Shown: in pieces, positions 48,952-56,899 of the stretch
Layout: each line of letters starts with the position of its first letter
How positions within the stretch are numbered: position 1 is the stretch's first letter
DNA from: WHTK01 sp963711035
GTDB taxonomy: Bacteria > Chloroflexota > Dehalococcoidia > DSTF01 > WHTK01
DNA length: 64,000 nt
Reading direction: 5' to 3'
Assembly (NCBI GenBank): GCA_963711035.1
Contig: CAVQCN010000003.1
Location: 248,001-312,000, forward strand
Notes under the pieces: generated by a model
Seen by the model: only the letters and a program-made list of their open reading frames with translations
Databases searched by the model: none
What the model was told of the DNA's origin: nothing
Made by a program: the position numbers and the translations under genes

Positions 48952-51858
48952 ATGGAGCCGCAGATTCAGGAGCTGGGCCGCCGCCTGCTGGCGGCTTCTC
49001 GGCATCGCGAGCCGATCACGCTGACGCCGGAGTGGTGGCAGGAGCAGTTCCTGCACTGGGCCACCAGCGACCCCGATTTCCGTGTCAAGCTGCTGCGCTT
49101 CGTCGACGTGCTGCCGACGCTGCGCAGTGCCCGCGCCGTCGCCGAGCACGTGCGCCTCTACTTCCGTGACGAGTCGCCGCCGCTGGTGCAGCTCGGCTCC
49201 GGGCTGGCGGCGCAGTCCGTGTTCCGGCCCGTCGTCTCCCGCGTCGTGCGTGAGGGCGTGTACGCCATGGCGCACCGCTTCATCGCCGGCGAGAGTCCGG
49301 CCGAGGCGGTGCCCCGCCTGCAGGCGCTGGGCCGCGAAGGCACCGCCTACACCGTCGACCTGCTGGGCGAAGCGACGCTGTCGGAGGTCGAGGCCGACGT
49401 CTACGCGCGGCGCTACGCCGAGCTCATCCAGACGCTGGCGGCGCAGGCGCCCGGTCCCGAGGGAGACGTCTGGCAGGGCGTGCCGCGCGTCAATCTCTCG
49501 GTCAAACTGACGGCGCTGTGCTCGCAGTTCGAGCCCGCGGCGCCGGCCGCCGTCGGCGATGTCGTGGCTTCGCGCCTGCGGCCGCTGCTGCGCCTGGCCC
49601 GCGAGCGCGGCGCCTTCATCAACGTCGATATGGAGCAGTACCGCTTCAAGGACCTCGTGCACCACTGCTTCGGAACGGTCATGCGCGAGCCCGAATTCGC
49701 CTCGTTCAGCGACGTTGGCATCGTCGTCCAGGCGTACCTCAAGGACAGCAAGGACGATATCGCCCGGCTGGCGGAGCTGGCGCGGGCGCGCGGCGCGCCG
49801 TTCAGCGTGCGCCTGGTCAAGGGTGCGTACTGGGAGGAAGAGCGCATCGTCGCGGCGCAGAACGAGTGGCCGGTGCCGGTCTACGAGGACAAACAGGCCA
49901 CCGACGCGTCCTACGAACGCTGCACCGACACGCTGATCGCGGCCTGGCCTCACCTGCGGCCCGCTTTCGGCACGCACAACCCGCGCTCCATCGCGCAAGC
50001 CATCGACAAGTCACGCGGGGCGGGACTGCCCGCGGGCGCCGTCGAGTTTCAGACGTTGTACGGCATGGCGGAGGAGCTGCGCCACGCAACGGCGCAGGAG
50101 GGCTATCGCACGCGCGTTTACGTGCCAGTCGGGGCCGTGATCCCGGGCATGGCCTACCTCGTGCGACGGCTGCTCGAGAACACGTCGAACCAATCGTGGT
50201 TTATGCGCTCCGGGCCGGAGGCGCCGGCCGAGGAAGTGCTGGCGCCGCCCGTACCTCAGGCCGCGGCGCCGCCGACAGAGCACGACGGCTTCCGCAACAC
50301 GCCGCCGCTGGAACTGCACCGCCCCGACGCGCGCCTCGAGATGGGAGACGCGCTCAAGCAGGTGCGCTCCCGCTTCGGCCGTACGCAGCCGTTGCTCATT
50401 GGCGAGAAGCAGGTCTCAGATCGAAAGCTGGCCGAGGTGCGCTACCCGGCGGATCCGTCCCTTGTGCTCGGCGTCGTGGCGCAGGGTACCCCGGAGGACG
50501 TCGACCGTGCCGTGCAACTGGCGCACGGCGCCTTCCCGGCGTGGCGCGACAAGCCGGCCTCGGCTCGCAGCGACATCCTGCGCAAGGCCGCCTCGATCAT
50601 GGAGTCGCGCCGTCTGGAGTTGGCGGCGATCATGGTCTACGAAAGCGCCAAGCCCTGGCACGAGGCCGACGGCGACGTGGTCGAGGCGTGCGACTACCTG
50701 CGCTATTACGCGGACGAGGCCGAACGCCTGCTGCAGCCCGTGCCCATGATGCCGGTGCCGGGGGAGGACAACGTCTATGTACGCGAGGCGCGCGGCGTGG
50801 TCGGAGTCATCGCGCCATGGAACTTCCCGCTGGCCATCATCTGCGGTATGACAACGGCGGCGCTGGCGGCGGGCAACTGCGCGATCGTCAAACCGGCGGC
50901 GCAGTCGCCGCTCATCGCGGCCCGGCTGGTCGAGATCCTGCGCGAGGCTGGGGTACCGTCGGAGGTCGTGCACTACCTGCCGGGGCCGGGTGGCAGCGTC
51001 GGACAGGCGCTGGTCGAGCACCCGCAGGTGGAGGGCATCGCCTTCACCGGCAGCAAGGAGGTCGGCCTCTCGATCCTGGAGACGGCCTCGCAGGTGCGGC
51101 GCGGGCAGCGCAGTGTGAAGCGCGTCGTGGCGGAAATGGGTGGCAAGAACGCGATCATCGTCGACGAGGACGCCGATCTCGACCAGGCAGTTGCCGGTGT
51201 CGTGACGTCGGCCTTCGGCTATGCGGGACAGAAGTGCAGCGCCTGCAGCCGGCTCATCGTCGTCGGCTCCGCCTACGACGAGATGATGACGCGCCTGGCG
51301 TCAGCGGTCGAAAGCCTGGTCGTCGGCCCGCCCCACGAGCCGCGGAGCTTCGTGCCGTCCGTGATCAGTAGCGAAGCGCGCAGGCGTATCGAAGACTACA
51401 TAACGAGGGGAAAGGAGACGGCTCGTCTGGTGGTGCAGGGTGCGCGTCCAGACGGTGACGGCTTCTACGTGGCGCCTACCGTCTTCACTGACGTGGCGCG
51501 CGACGACCGCCTGGCGCGGGAGGAGATCTTCGGGCCGGTGCTCAGCGTCTTTCGCGCCGTCAGCTTCGACGAAGCGCTGGAGATCGCCCTTGACTCCGAG
51601 TTCGGTTTGACGGGAGGGCTGTTCTCGCGGCAGCCACGCAACATCGAGCGGGCGCGGCAGGCGTTCCGGGTGGGAAATCTTTACATAAATCGCAAGACGA
51701 CCGGCGCCATCGTCGGCCGCCAGCCATTTGGCGGGCTGGCGATGTCTGGCATCGGCGACAAGGCGGGCGGCCCTGATTACCTGCTGCAGTTCCTGCAGCC
51801 GCGCACCATCACGGAGAACACGATGCGCCGCGGCTTCGCGCCGGAGCGCGGTGTGTAG
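48952..51858 (+). CDS. putA: Bifunctional proline dehydrogenase / glutamate-semialdehyde dehydrogenase
   Basis: Oxidises proline to glutamate. The 968 residues have an FAD-binding PRODH barrel (about 60-440; 'VNLSVKLTALCSQFEP', 'RLVKGAYWEEE', 'FGTHNPRS'). An ALDH domain follows (about 470-960; 'IAPWNFPLAI', catalytic Glu in 'VAEMGGKNA', Cys in 'GYAGQKCSACSR'). There is no N-terminal DNA-binding domain, so it is not the regulatory PutA type. ATG 48952 follows GAGGAGCAAC. Confidence 0.95.
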   Translation: MEPQIQELGRRLLAASRHREPITLTPEWWQEQFLHWATSDPDFRVKLLRFVDVLPTLRSARAVAEHVRLYFRDESPPLVQLGSGLAAQSVFRPVVSRVVREGVYAMAHRFIAGESPAEAVPRLQALGREGTAYTVDLLGEATLSEVEADVYARRYAELIQTLAAQAPGPEGDVWQGVPRVNLSVKLTALCSQFEPAAPAAVGDVVASRLRPLLRLARERGAFINVDMEQYRFKDLVHHCFGTVMREPEFASFSDVGIVVQAYLKDSKDDIARLAELARARGAPFSVRLVKGAYWEEERIVAAQNEWPVPVYEDKQATDASYERCTDTLIAAWPHLRPAFGTHNPRSIAQAIDKSRGAGLPAGAVEFQTLYGMAEELRHATAQEGYRTRVYVPVGAVIPGMAYLVRRLLENTSNQSWFMRSGPEAPAEEVLAPPVPQAAAPPTEHDGFRNTPPLELHRPDARLEMGDALKQVRSRFGRTQPLLIGEKQVSDRKLAEVRYPADPSLVLGVVAQGTPEDVDRAVQLAHGAFPAWRDKPASARSDILRKAASIMESRRLELAAIMVYESAKPWHEADGDVVEACDYLRYYADEAERLLQPVPMMPVPGEDNVYVREARGVVGVIAPWNFPLAIICGMTTAALAAGNCAIVKPAAQSPLIAARLVEILREAGVPSEVVHYLPGPGGSVGQALVEHPQVEGIAFTGSKEVGLSILETASQVRRGQRSVKRVVAEMGGKNAIIVDEDADLDQAVAGVVTSAFGYAGQKCSACSRLIVVGSAYDEMMTRLASAVESLVVGPPHEPRSFVPSVISSEARRRIEDYITRGKETARLVVQGARPDGDGFYVAPTVFTDVARDDRLAREEIFGPVLSVFRAVSFDEALEIALDSEFGLTGGLFSRQPRNIERARQAFRVGNLYINRKTTGAIVGRQPFGGLAMSGIGDKAGGPDYLLQFLQPRTITENTMRRGFAPERGV

Positions 51859-51889
51859 ACGCATCAAGTTGTCTGGTCAGACGACGGGT

Positions 51890-51918
51890 GCCCTTCGAGA
51901 GCCTCAGGGTGAGCGGTT
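51890..51918 (+). repeat. 29-bp dispersed repeat, copy 2
   Basis: Identical to 26657-26685 in inverse orientation, with similar flanks (CGGGTG before, TTAGGA after). It lies between putA and the GNAT gene. Confidence 0.7.
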
Positions 51919-51971
51919 TAGGAGCGTCCCAGGAGGTAATGCCGTGTTCTCAATGACCACTGGAGTGCGTG

Positions 51972-52352
51972 TCAGAGGCGTATGAGGCCGGCGTTCGTCC
52001 GGCTGAAGCCGCAGCGCTCATAGAACGTGGCGTAAGTCTCTTCCCAGTCTGCGTGAAGCCAGCTACAGCCGGCAGCACGAGCACCTTCGGTTGCGCGCTG
52101 CACCAAGGACGTGCCGATACTGTGTCTTCGGTAGTCGGGATGAACCGTCGTATCGACGAGGAATGCGTGCGCGCCGCCGTCCCAGGTTACGTTGATGAAG
52201 CCGACCATGCGCTCGTCGTCAAAGGCTGCTACGTCCGCGAGGCTATGCCGGAGAACCCGCCCGCAGTCGCCCTTGTCGCCGTCCGGCCATGCCGCGCGAA
52301 AGAGCTCTTCGAGCTGGCCGGGTATGAAGGATGGATTCACCTCGTAGCGCAT
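51972..52352 (-). CDS. GNAT-family acetyltransferase
   Basis: A 126-residue N-acetyltransferase. The acetyl-CoA site is in 'LVDTTVHPDYRRHSIGTSLVQR' (R/QxxGxG/A form 'RRHSIG'), followed by 'WEETYATFYERCGF'. The substrate is unknown. It is convergent with putA and separated by the repeat at 51890. Confidence 0.85.
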   Translation of the reverse strand: MRYEVNPSFIPGQLEELFRAAWPDGDKGDCGRVLRHSLADVAAFDDERMVGFINVTWDGGAHAFLVDTTVHPDYRRHSIGTSLVQRATEGARAAGCSWLHADWEETYATFYERCGFSRTNAGLIRL

Positions 52353-52392
52353 AGGAGTGAGCGTACTCCTCCTGGATGAGCGAGGCGTGGTA

Positions 52393-52420
52393 GGGACGGA
52401 GCTGAAGCTTCGTCCCTACG
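52393..52420. repeat. 28-bp palindromic dispersed repeat, copy 2
   Basis: One mismatch to 42083-42110. Here the arms extend to GTAGGGACG and CGTCCCTAC. It is in the spacer between the GNAT gene and a small membrane gene. Confidence 0.65.
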
Positions 52421-52452
52421 GGGACGGGTTCGTAGCTCGTGGCTCGAAGCTT

Positions 52453-52647
52453 TCAGGGCTTGCGTTTGCGGATGCGCGTCGGCAGCGTGACGACGGACCA
52501 GATGGCGCTGAGGATGCCGCCTACGGCGAAGCCCAGGAGGCGGAAGGGCAGCAGGATCAGCCAGACGACGGGATAGATGAGCAGCGCGATCAACGCGAGC
52601 GGCCAGCAAAGAACCACCAGGATGAGCCAGAGGAGCAACGCGATCAT
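52453..52647 (-). CDS. Small two-helix membrane protein
   Basis: A 64-residue very hydrophobic protein (MIALLLWLILVVLCWPLALI at the start) with two or three membrane segments and a basic end (TRIRKRKP). I recognise no family. It follows the DinB gene by 11 bp. Confidence 0.6.
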   Translation of the reverse strand: MIALLLWLILVVLCWPLALIALLIYPVVWLILLPFRLLGFAVGGILSAIWSVVTLPTRIRKRKP

Positions 52648-52658
52648 CAGATGAAGGA

Positions 52659-53087
52659 CTACGAGGGCTGCGAGGCCTCGCGGATTTGTTGCGCGTGAGC
52701 GAGCAGGTGCCTGGCGCGAAAGGCGAAGATGCCGGCGACGTCGCCCATGCGCTCGTGCGGCTTGGCCAGGTCGGCCTCGCTGAGGTCGCCGGTCTTCGTC
52801 TCCAGCTCGGCGCCGTAATCGAAGATGCCCTTGATTGCGTCTGCCGGCGTGGGATAGGACGGCTCGACCGTGTCGACGCCGGCGCGTCCGGCTGTCTGGA
52901 GCAGGCGGCTGGTGTAGGTGCTCTCGGTCGTGACGACGTGCTCAGCGACCTGGCGCGGCGACCAAGCTTCTTCGCCGTCGCCTGAGGGAGGCTGCCGTTC
53001 CCAGTAGCTGGCGGCTCCCTCAATGGCGGCCTTGATCTCCTCGCGGGCCGCGCGGATGTCGCGGTTCAGCTCTTCGAGCGTGGGCAT
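52659..53087 (-). CDS. DinB-like protein
   Basis: A 142-residue four-helix DinB/YfiT-type protein: 'WSPRQVAEHVVTTESTYT' has the first conserved His and 'FRARHLLAHAQQIRE' has the others of the metal site. Such proteins often act as thiol-dependent or metal-dependent enzymes of unknown substrate. ATG 53087 follows GAGGGAG. Confidence 0.85.
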   Translation of the reverse strand: MPTLEELNRDIRAAREEIKAAIEGAASYWERQPPSGDGEEAWSPRQVAEHVVTTESTYTSRLLQTAGRAGVDTVEPSYPTPADAIKGIFDYGAELETKTGDLSEADLAKPHERMGDVAGIFAFRARHLLAHAQQIREASQPS

Positions 53088-53147
53088 AGCTCCCTCTTCC
53101 AAGCGCTAAAGCGCTGCGGGCGGGGCTGCGACGGGTCTCGCCGCTGC

Positions 53148-53348
53148 TTACTTCTTGCCGCGGGTCTTGCCGACGGAGGTGACCGTCGCCAGGTACGCCA
53201 GGATCGACTCGCGCGGGACGAGGGTGCGCACACCGTCGTTCACGACCGTGACGCGCCCTTCCTCGATGAGTTTCTCCAGACGTTCCGGCGTCACTCCCAG
53301 GGTGCGAACCGCTTCGTCGAACGTGAAGTCAACTTCAACCTGTGCCAT
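53148..53348 (-). CDS. Small MerR/excisionase-like DNA-binding protein
   Basis: A 66-residue protein whose core is a winged helix-turn-helix ('FDEAVRTLGVTPERLEKLIE', 'LVPRESILAYL') with a basic tail KTRGKK. ATG 53348 is chosen; the frame upstream is unlike the family. No phage or integrase genes are near, so an excisionase role is unlikely. Confidence 0.7.
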   Translation of the reverse strand: MAQVEVDFTFDEAVRTLGVTPERLEKLIEEGRVTVVNDGVRTLVPRESILAYLATVTSVGKTRGKK

Positions 53349-53472
53349 AGCGTCATGATTATACCGGCTGCAGACGCGCTGCGGAATTTCCCACGCCACG
53401 AATATTGCTGCTGGCAGGCCTTGATGAGGGGTTGTAGAGTACCGATACGGCGGGATTTAGGAAGAACGGTTC

Positions 53473-54507
53473 GTGTTCAAACTTGAGGTCTCGTATCGCG
53501 GGCTCATCGTAATCATCTTCTCCCTGGTAGCCGTCTGGGCGCTCATCAAGCTGTGGCCCGTCATCCTGCTGGTTTTCGTCTCCTTGCTGCTCATGATCGG
53601 GCTGATGCCCTACGTGGATGCCCTGGTGCGCCGGGGTCTGCCGCGCGGCGCCGCCGTCCTGGTTCTCATGCTGGCGATCTTCGTCGTAGTCGTAGCGCTG
53701 GTGAGCATCATGGTGCCGGCCCTGATCCAGGAGACGAAGGACGTACGCCAGAACCTGCCCGACTCGGCGCACGAGATCGAGAAGCTGCTGGCGCGGTTCG
53801 GCATCGACGTCCATCTCCAGGACCGCGCCCGCAACATCGACTGGAACAGCCTGATCTCGGGCCGGTCCGCCGTCAACGCGGGCCAGCGCGCCGTCACGAT
53901 CACGATCTCCGTGATCACGGTGGTCGTCATGACGGCGTACCTGCTGTCCGATACGCCCCGTCTCGGCCGGTTCGTCACCCAGTTCATCCCGCCGGACCGC
54001 CGCAAAGACGCCAACGACCTCTTTCTCTCGGTGACGCGGGTAGTCGGCGGGTATCTGCGTGGCCAGCTGATCACGTCCCTGGCGATCACGGTGTTCACGT
54101 TTCTTTTGTTGCAGATCATCGGCGTGGCCAACCCGCTGGCATTTGCCGTGCTGGCCGGTGTCGCCGACGTGGTGCCGCTGGTTGGCGCCTTCGTCGGCAC
54201 GGTGCCACCGGTGGCTGCCGCGCTGCAGAACTCGGCGACGCAGGCGCTCGCCGTGCTCATCGGTATGGTGCTGTACCAACAATTCGAGGACCGGTATCTG
54301 GTCCCGCGCGTCTACGGCCGCACGTTGAACCTGCCGCCGATCATCGTGCTGATCGCAGTGCTGGCCGGCGCCGAACTGCTCGGCATCATCGGTGTGCTGC
54401 TGGCGCTGCCGCTGGCCGCCGCGGGACGCGTGATGATCGACTACGCGATGGCTAACCGGCCGCAGTGGGAGAGCGATGAGGCCGAGCAGATCCTGGCGCC
54501 GAGATGA
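53473..54507 (+). CDS. AI-2E family transporter
   Basis: A 344-residue membrane protein with about seven or eight helices and a soluble segment (95-135). Conserved blocks 'RVVGGYLRGQLITSLAITVF' and 'DVVPLVGAFVGTVPPV' are typical of the AI-2E (PerM/YdiK) family. The substrate is usually unknown; some are Na+/H+ antiporters or peptide exporters. GTG start. Confidence 0.9.
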   Translation: MFKLEVSYRGLIVIIFSLVAVWALIKLWPVILLVFVSLLLMIGLMPYVDALVRRGLPRGAAVLVLMLAIFVVVVALVSIMVPALIQETKDVRQNLPDSAHEIEKLLARFGIDVHLQDRARNIDWNSLISGRSAVNAGQRAVTITISVITVVVMTAYLLSDTPRLGRFVTQFIPPDRRKDANDLFLSVTRVVGGYLRGQLITSLAITVFTFLLLQIIGVANPLAFAVLAGVADVVPLVGAFVGTVPPVAAALQNSATQALAVLIGMVLYQQFEDRYLVPRVYGRTLNLPPIIVLIAVLAGAELLGIIGVLLALPLAAAGRVMIDYAMANRPQWESDEAEQILAPR

Positions 54508-54558
54508 GCCGGACGAGTCCGAAGACGAGTCGCCGGAGACGGCCGGCGCTCGCTTCTC

Positions 54559-55389
54559 TTAGGACAACTGGGGGTTGCCGTCGCCGGCTGGCGGTGACGG
54601 GTTTGGCTGCGACAGCTTCGAGAAGATCGAGATCGGGCTTGGGCCGGTCGGCGCCGCGGACTCAAGAACGTGTGCAGACGGCTGCTGTTCGGCCTGGCGA
54701 CGGTCGGGCGCCTGCCCCGACTCGTAGAGGCGTTGCTTGAAGTCACGCAGCTGGGCGTCGGCGCGTGAGAAGAGGTCCTCGAAGCTCTCGCCCGGCCGGT
54801 TGGCCGCGACACCGTAGGAGAGGTGAAACGAGTGCTCATGGTTGCAACTGCCGAAGTGGTGATGCAGCGGTTTGAGCGCATCGAGCAGTGCCGTCATGCT
54901 GTCGCCCTGGGCGCGATCGATGAGGACGGCGAACTCGTCGCCGCCTATGCGGTAGGCGTGACCGGGTCCTGACTTGAGGTGCTGAGCCGCGACGATGAGC
55001 AGCTCGTCGCCGGCCTGGTGGCCGCATTCGTCGTTGATCTGCTTCAGCCCATCGACGTCCAGCAGGATGAGTGAAAAGTGGCCGGGCTGGGCGTTGTGGA
55101 GAGCTACGGCAGCTTCGCCGGTGAAAGCGCGGCGGTTGTGCAGGCCGGTGAGGTCATCGTGCAGGGCCAGGTCGCGCACACCCGCGTTGGCAGAGACATA
55201 GAAACGATTCGCTGAGACGACGACGATCGGAAGCCCGGCCAGCAGGAGCAGTGGCAGGACGGCATCGCCCAAGGGTGGGTGCGACTCATTCACGGACACG
55301 ATGAGAAGGAGAAGCCAATAGAGCGAGACAATGAGAACGGCTCGCGCCGCACCCGGGTGCTTGAAATACCCTGCCACCTCTGCCCCCAT
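54559..55389 (-). CDS. Diguanylate cyclase (GGDEF) with two membrane helices
   Basis: Makes c-di-GMP from GTP. The 276 residues have two membrane helices (about 16-32, 42-60), then a GGDEF domain: 'DDLTGLHNRRAF', 'LLDVDGLKQIND' and 'YRIGGDEFAVL' (149-153 GGDEF). No inhibitory RxxD site precedes the motif. The tail is Pro/Ser-rich. ATG 55389 is chosen. A terminator-like hairpin and a structured leader lie directly upstream. Confidence 0.9.
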   Translation of the reverse strand: MGAEVAGYFKHPGAARAVLIVSLYWLLLLIVSVNESHPPLGDAVLPLLLLAGLPIVVVSANRFYVSANAGVRDLALHDDLTGLHNRRAFTGEAAVALHNAQPGHFSLILLDVDGLKQINDECGHQAGDELLIVAAQHLKSGPGHAYRIGGDEFAVLIDRAQGDSMTALLDALKPLHHHFGSCNHEHSFHLSYGVAANRPGESFEDLFSRADAQLRDFKQRLYESGQAPDRRQAEQQPSAHVLESAAPTGPSPISIFSKLSQPNPSPPAGDGNPQLS

Positions 55390-55430
55390 CCTTCCTCGGC
55401 ACCAGGCTTGGGGCTGTGCCGCCAGACAAA

Positions 55431-55470
55431 AACAAATACCCGCTCCTCTCACTCGCGTGAGAAGAACGGG
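55431..55470 (-). terminator. Intrinsic terminator in the leader of the GGDEF gene
   Basis: On the minus strand CCCGTTCTTCTCAC and GTGAGAGGAGCGGG pair over 14 bp (two G-U) around GCGA, then TATTTGTTTTTG. It is about 40 nt before the GGDEF start and 180 nt after the PH-domain gene. It may end that gene or attenuate the GGDEF mRNA. Confidence 0.7.
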
Positions 55471-55650
55471 CCGGTCGGTTTTGCCATTAGGCTCCCCGAA
55501 ATCCGCTGGCAACCACTTTCGGACGTCGGATCGCTGCCACCCGGCGGTATGCAGCGCCCGTCCCTGGGCTGTGACAGTCGCAATCCATGCAACTACTTAC
55601 TCAAACGCCGGAGGGCTGAAAACATTACAACGTCGTGGAATGGGAAAATG

Positions 55651-56241
55651 TCACAGGCCGGTGCGGGGACGCACCTGGTTGCCGCGCTCGCGGTCCCGCT
55701 CCCGGTCGATGAGCGCCTGCACCTGGCGCGGGTTGTCGATCCCAGTGAGGATGAAGTCCTCGTGTTCGGAGGCCGTCTGGCAGATGATGTCGCCGTAATC
55801 GAAGACCGTGCGCAGCAGGCCGGATCGCACCACGGTCATATCTTGCACGTTGACCAGATCGGCCGTCGCGACGCGCAGGTTGAAGGGGTTGCTCTTGTAG
55901 CTGTCGATGAGGCGCTGGCTGGTGATCACCCAGATGTCGTGCTGGTAGCGATACCAGATCAGGAAGCAGCGCGCCGCCCAGTACAGCAGGTAGACGGCGG
56001 CGACGACCCAGAAGATGCGCGCCACGATGCCGTCATAGAGGTCGAGCGCGTCGAGGCCGAAGCCGGCGACGAGCGCCGGCACGAGGCCGGCCAGTGCGTA
56101 GAGACCGACGAGGGGCCAGAGGTAGAACCAGTGGCGCCGGCAGACGTCGAGCACCTGCTCGCCGGCTTGCAGCGGCACGGGCACACGCTGGTCGTGTACG
56201 GTCGAGGGCGACGCCTGATTCATGCGTCCATCTTCGGACAT
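55651..56241 (-). CDS. Membrane protein with bacterial PH domain
   Basis: A 196-residue protein: soluble start with 'ERVLDV'-like segment, two helices (about 38-62 and 74-92), then a bPH2-type domain ('WVITSQRLIDSYKSN', 'VRSGLLRTVFDYGDIICQTA'). Such proteins are common in Gram-positive-like envelopes with no settled function. ATG at 56241; Met7 is possible. Confidence 0.82.
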   Translation of the reverse strand: MSEDGRMNQASPSTVHDQRVPVPLQAGEQVLDVCRRHWFYLWPLVGLYALAGLVPALVAGFGLDALDLYDGIVARIFWVVAAVYLLYWAARCFLIWYRYQHDIWVITSQRLIDSYKSNPFNLRVATADLVNVQDMTVVRSGLLRTVFDYGDIICQTASEHEDFILTGIDNPRQVQALIDRERDRERGNQVRPRTGL

Positions 56242-56292
56242 TGAGACGGAGGATCATAGCCCCTTGGGTGAAGGGCACGTGCGAAGCGGTGG

Positions 56293-56481
56293 TTACCACC
56301 AGCCGATCTTGTAGTACCAGCCCTTGGTCTCGCGGCCGCGTTCGCCGGCCTTGCGTAGTCGCTCCAGGTGCTTGCGGCACAGCTGGACCGTGAGGCGCTC
56401 CTTGTCCTCGCCGCGCCAGCGCAGGACGGCCACTTCTTCCAGCGGCGGGTCGGTGCACCAGAGGCAGCGCGGTGCGGGCAA
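56293..56481 (-). CDS. Small Cys/His-rich hypothetical protein
   Basis: A 62-residue TTG-start protein behind AAGGAGA. It has 'CLWC' and a later 'LCRKH', which could form a C3H zinc site. The end is basic and aromatic (WYYKIGWW). No family is recognised. Confidence 0.55.
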   Translation of the reverse strand: MPAPRCLWCTDPPLEEVAVLRWRGEDKERLTVQLCRKHLERLRKAGERGRETKGWYYKIGWW

Positions 56482-56621
56482 GAGCGATCTCCTTAACTAA
56501 GCTCAGTCTTCGTGATTGCCAAGACACGGAGAGTGCATTGGTTTGGTCAAACGGTGCGTCGGCCGGTCACCGATCAATGCTCTTCTGTCCTTCATGCTTC
56601 GGGCGGCTCCGCGCGGGATGC

Positions 56622-56888
56622 TCATCCTCCGCCGATGGCAGGCAGCATGCGGACGGTGCCGTCTTCTGGCACGAACTGGATCAGGCCCTCGGTCGTCTGC
56701 TCGTCGTTGATGAAGACGGCGATGCCGAGGCGGATGCCGCCATCGACGATCAACTCGTCCTTGATGCCGGGGCACTCGACGTCGAGGTTCTCGAAGACGC
56801 GGCGCAAACTAGCGCCGGCCGCGACCTCTACTCGGTCGCGGCCGCCGCTGTATTCGCGAAATGCCGTTGGGATAAAGACTGTCGCCAA
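56622..56888 (-). CDS. MoaD/ThiS-family ubiquitin-like protein
   Basis: An 88-residue beta-grasp protein ending in GGG, the flexible end that is thiocarboxylated in sulfur carriers. It reads 'VFIPTAFREYSGGRDRVEV' and 'LPAIGGG'. It follows the molybdenum hydroxylase by 11 bp, so a role in molybdopterin synthesis or sulfuration of that enzyme is plausible. ThiS-like or other sulfur-transfer roles are possible. TTG start. Confidence 0.82.
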   Translation of the reverse strand: MATVFIPTAFREYSGGRDRVEVAAGASLRRVFENLDVECPGIKDELIVDGGIRLGIAVFINDEQTTEGLIQFVPEDGTVRMLPAIGGG

Positions 56889-56899
56889 TCGCTATCCGG

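Noticed and set aside
48844..49998. Long minus-strand open frame running upstream from DUF2277
   Set aside because: It is the antisense of putA. Only the last 70 codons (48631-48843) match a protein family and have their own ATG.
53148..53348. Phage excisionase
   Set aside because: No integrase or phage genes nearby; it is more simply a small MerR-like DNA-binding protein.
55480..55650. c-di-GMP or ZTP riboswitch before the GGDEF gene
   Set aside because: The GGGACGCAAAGCC core of c-di-GMP-I and the CCGCCUGGGCA end of ZTP are not present; kept only as an unidentified leader.
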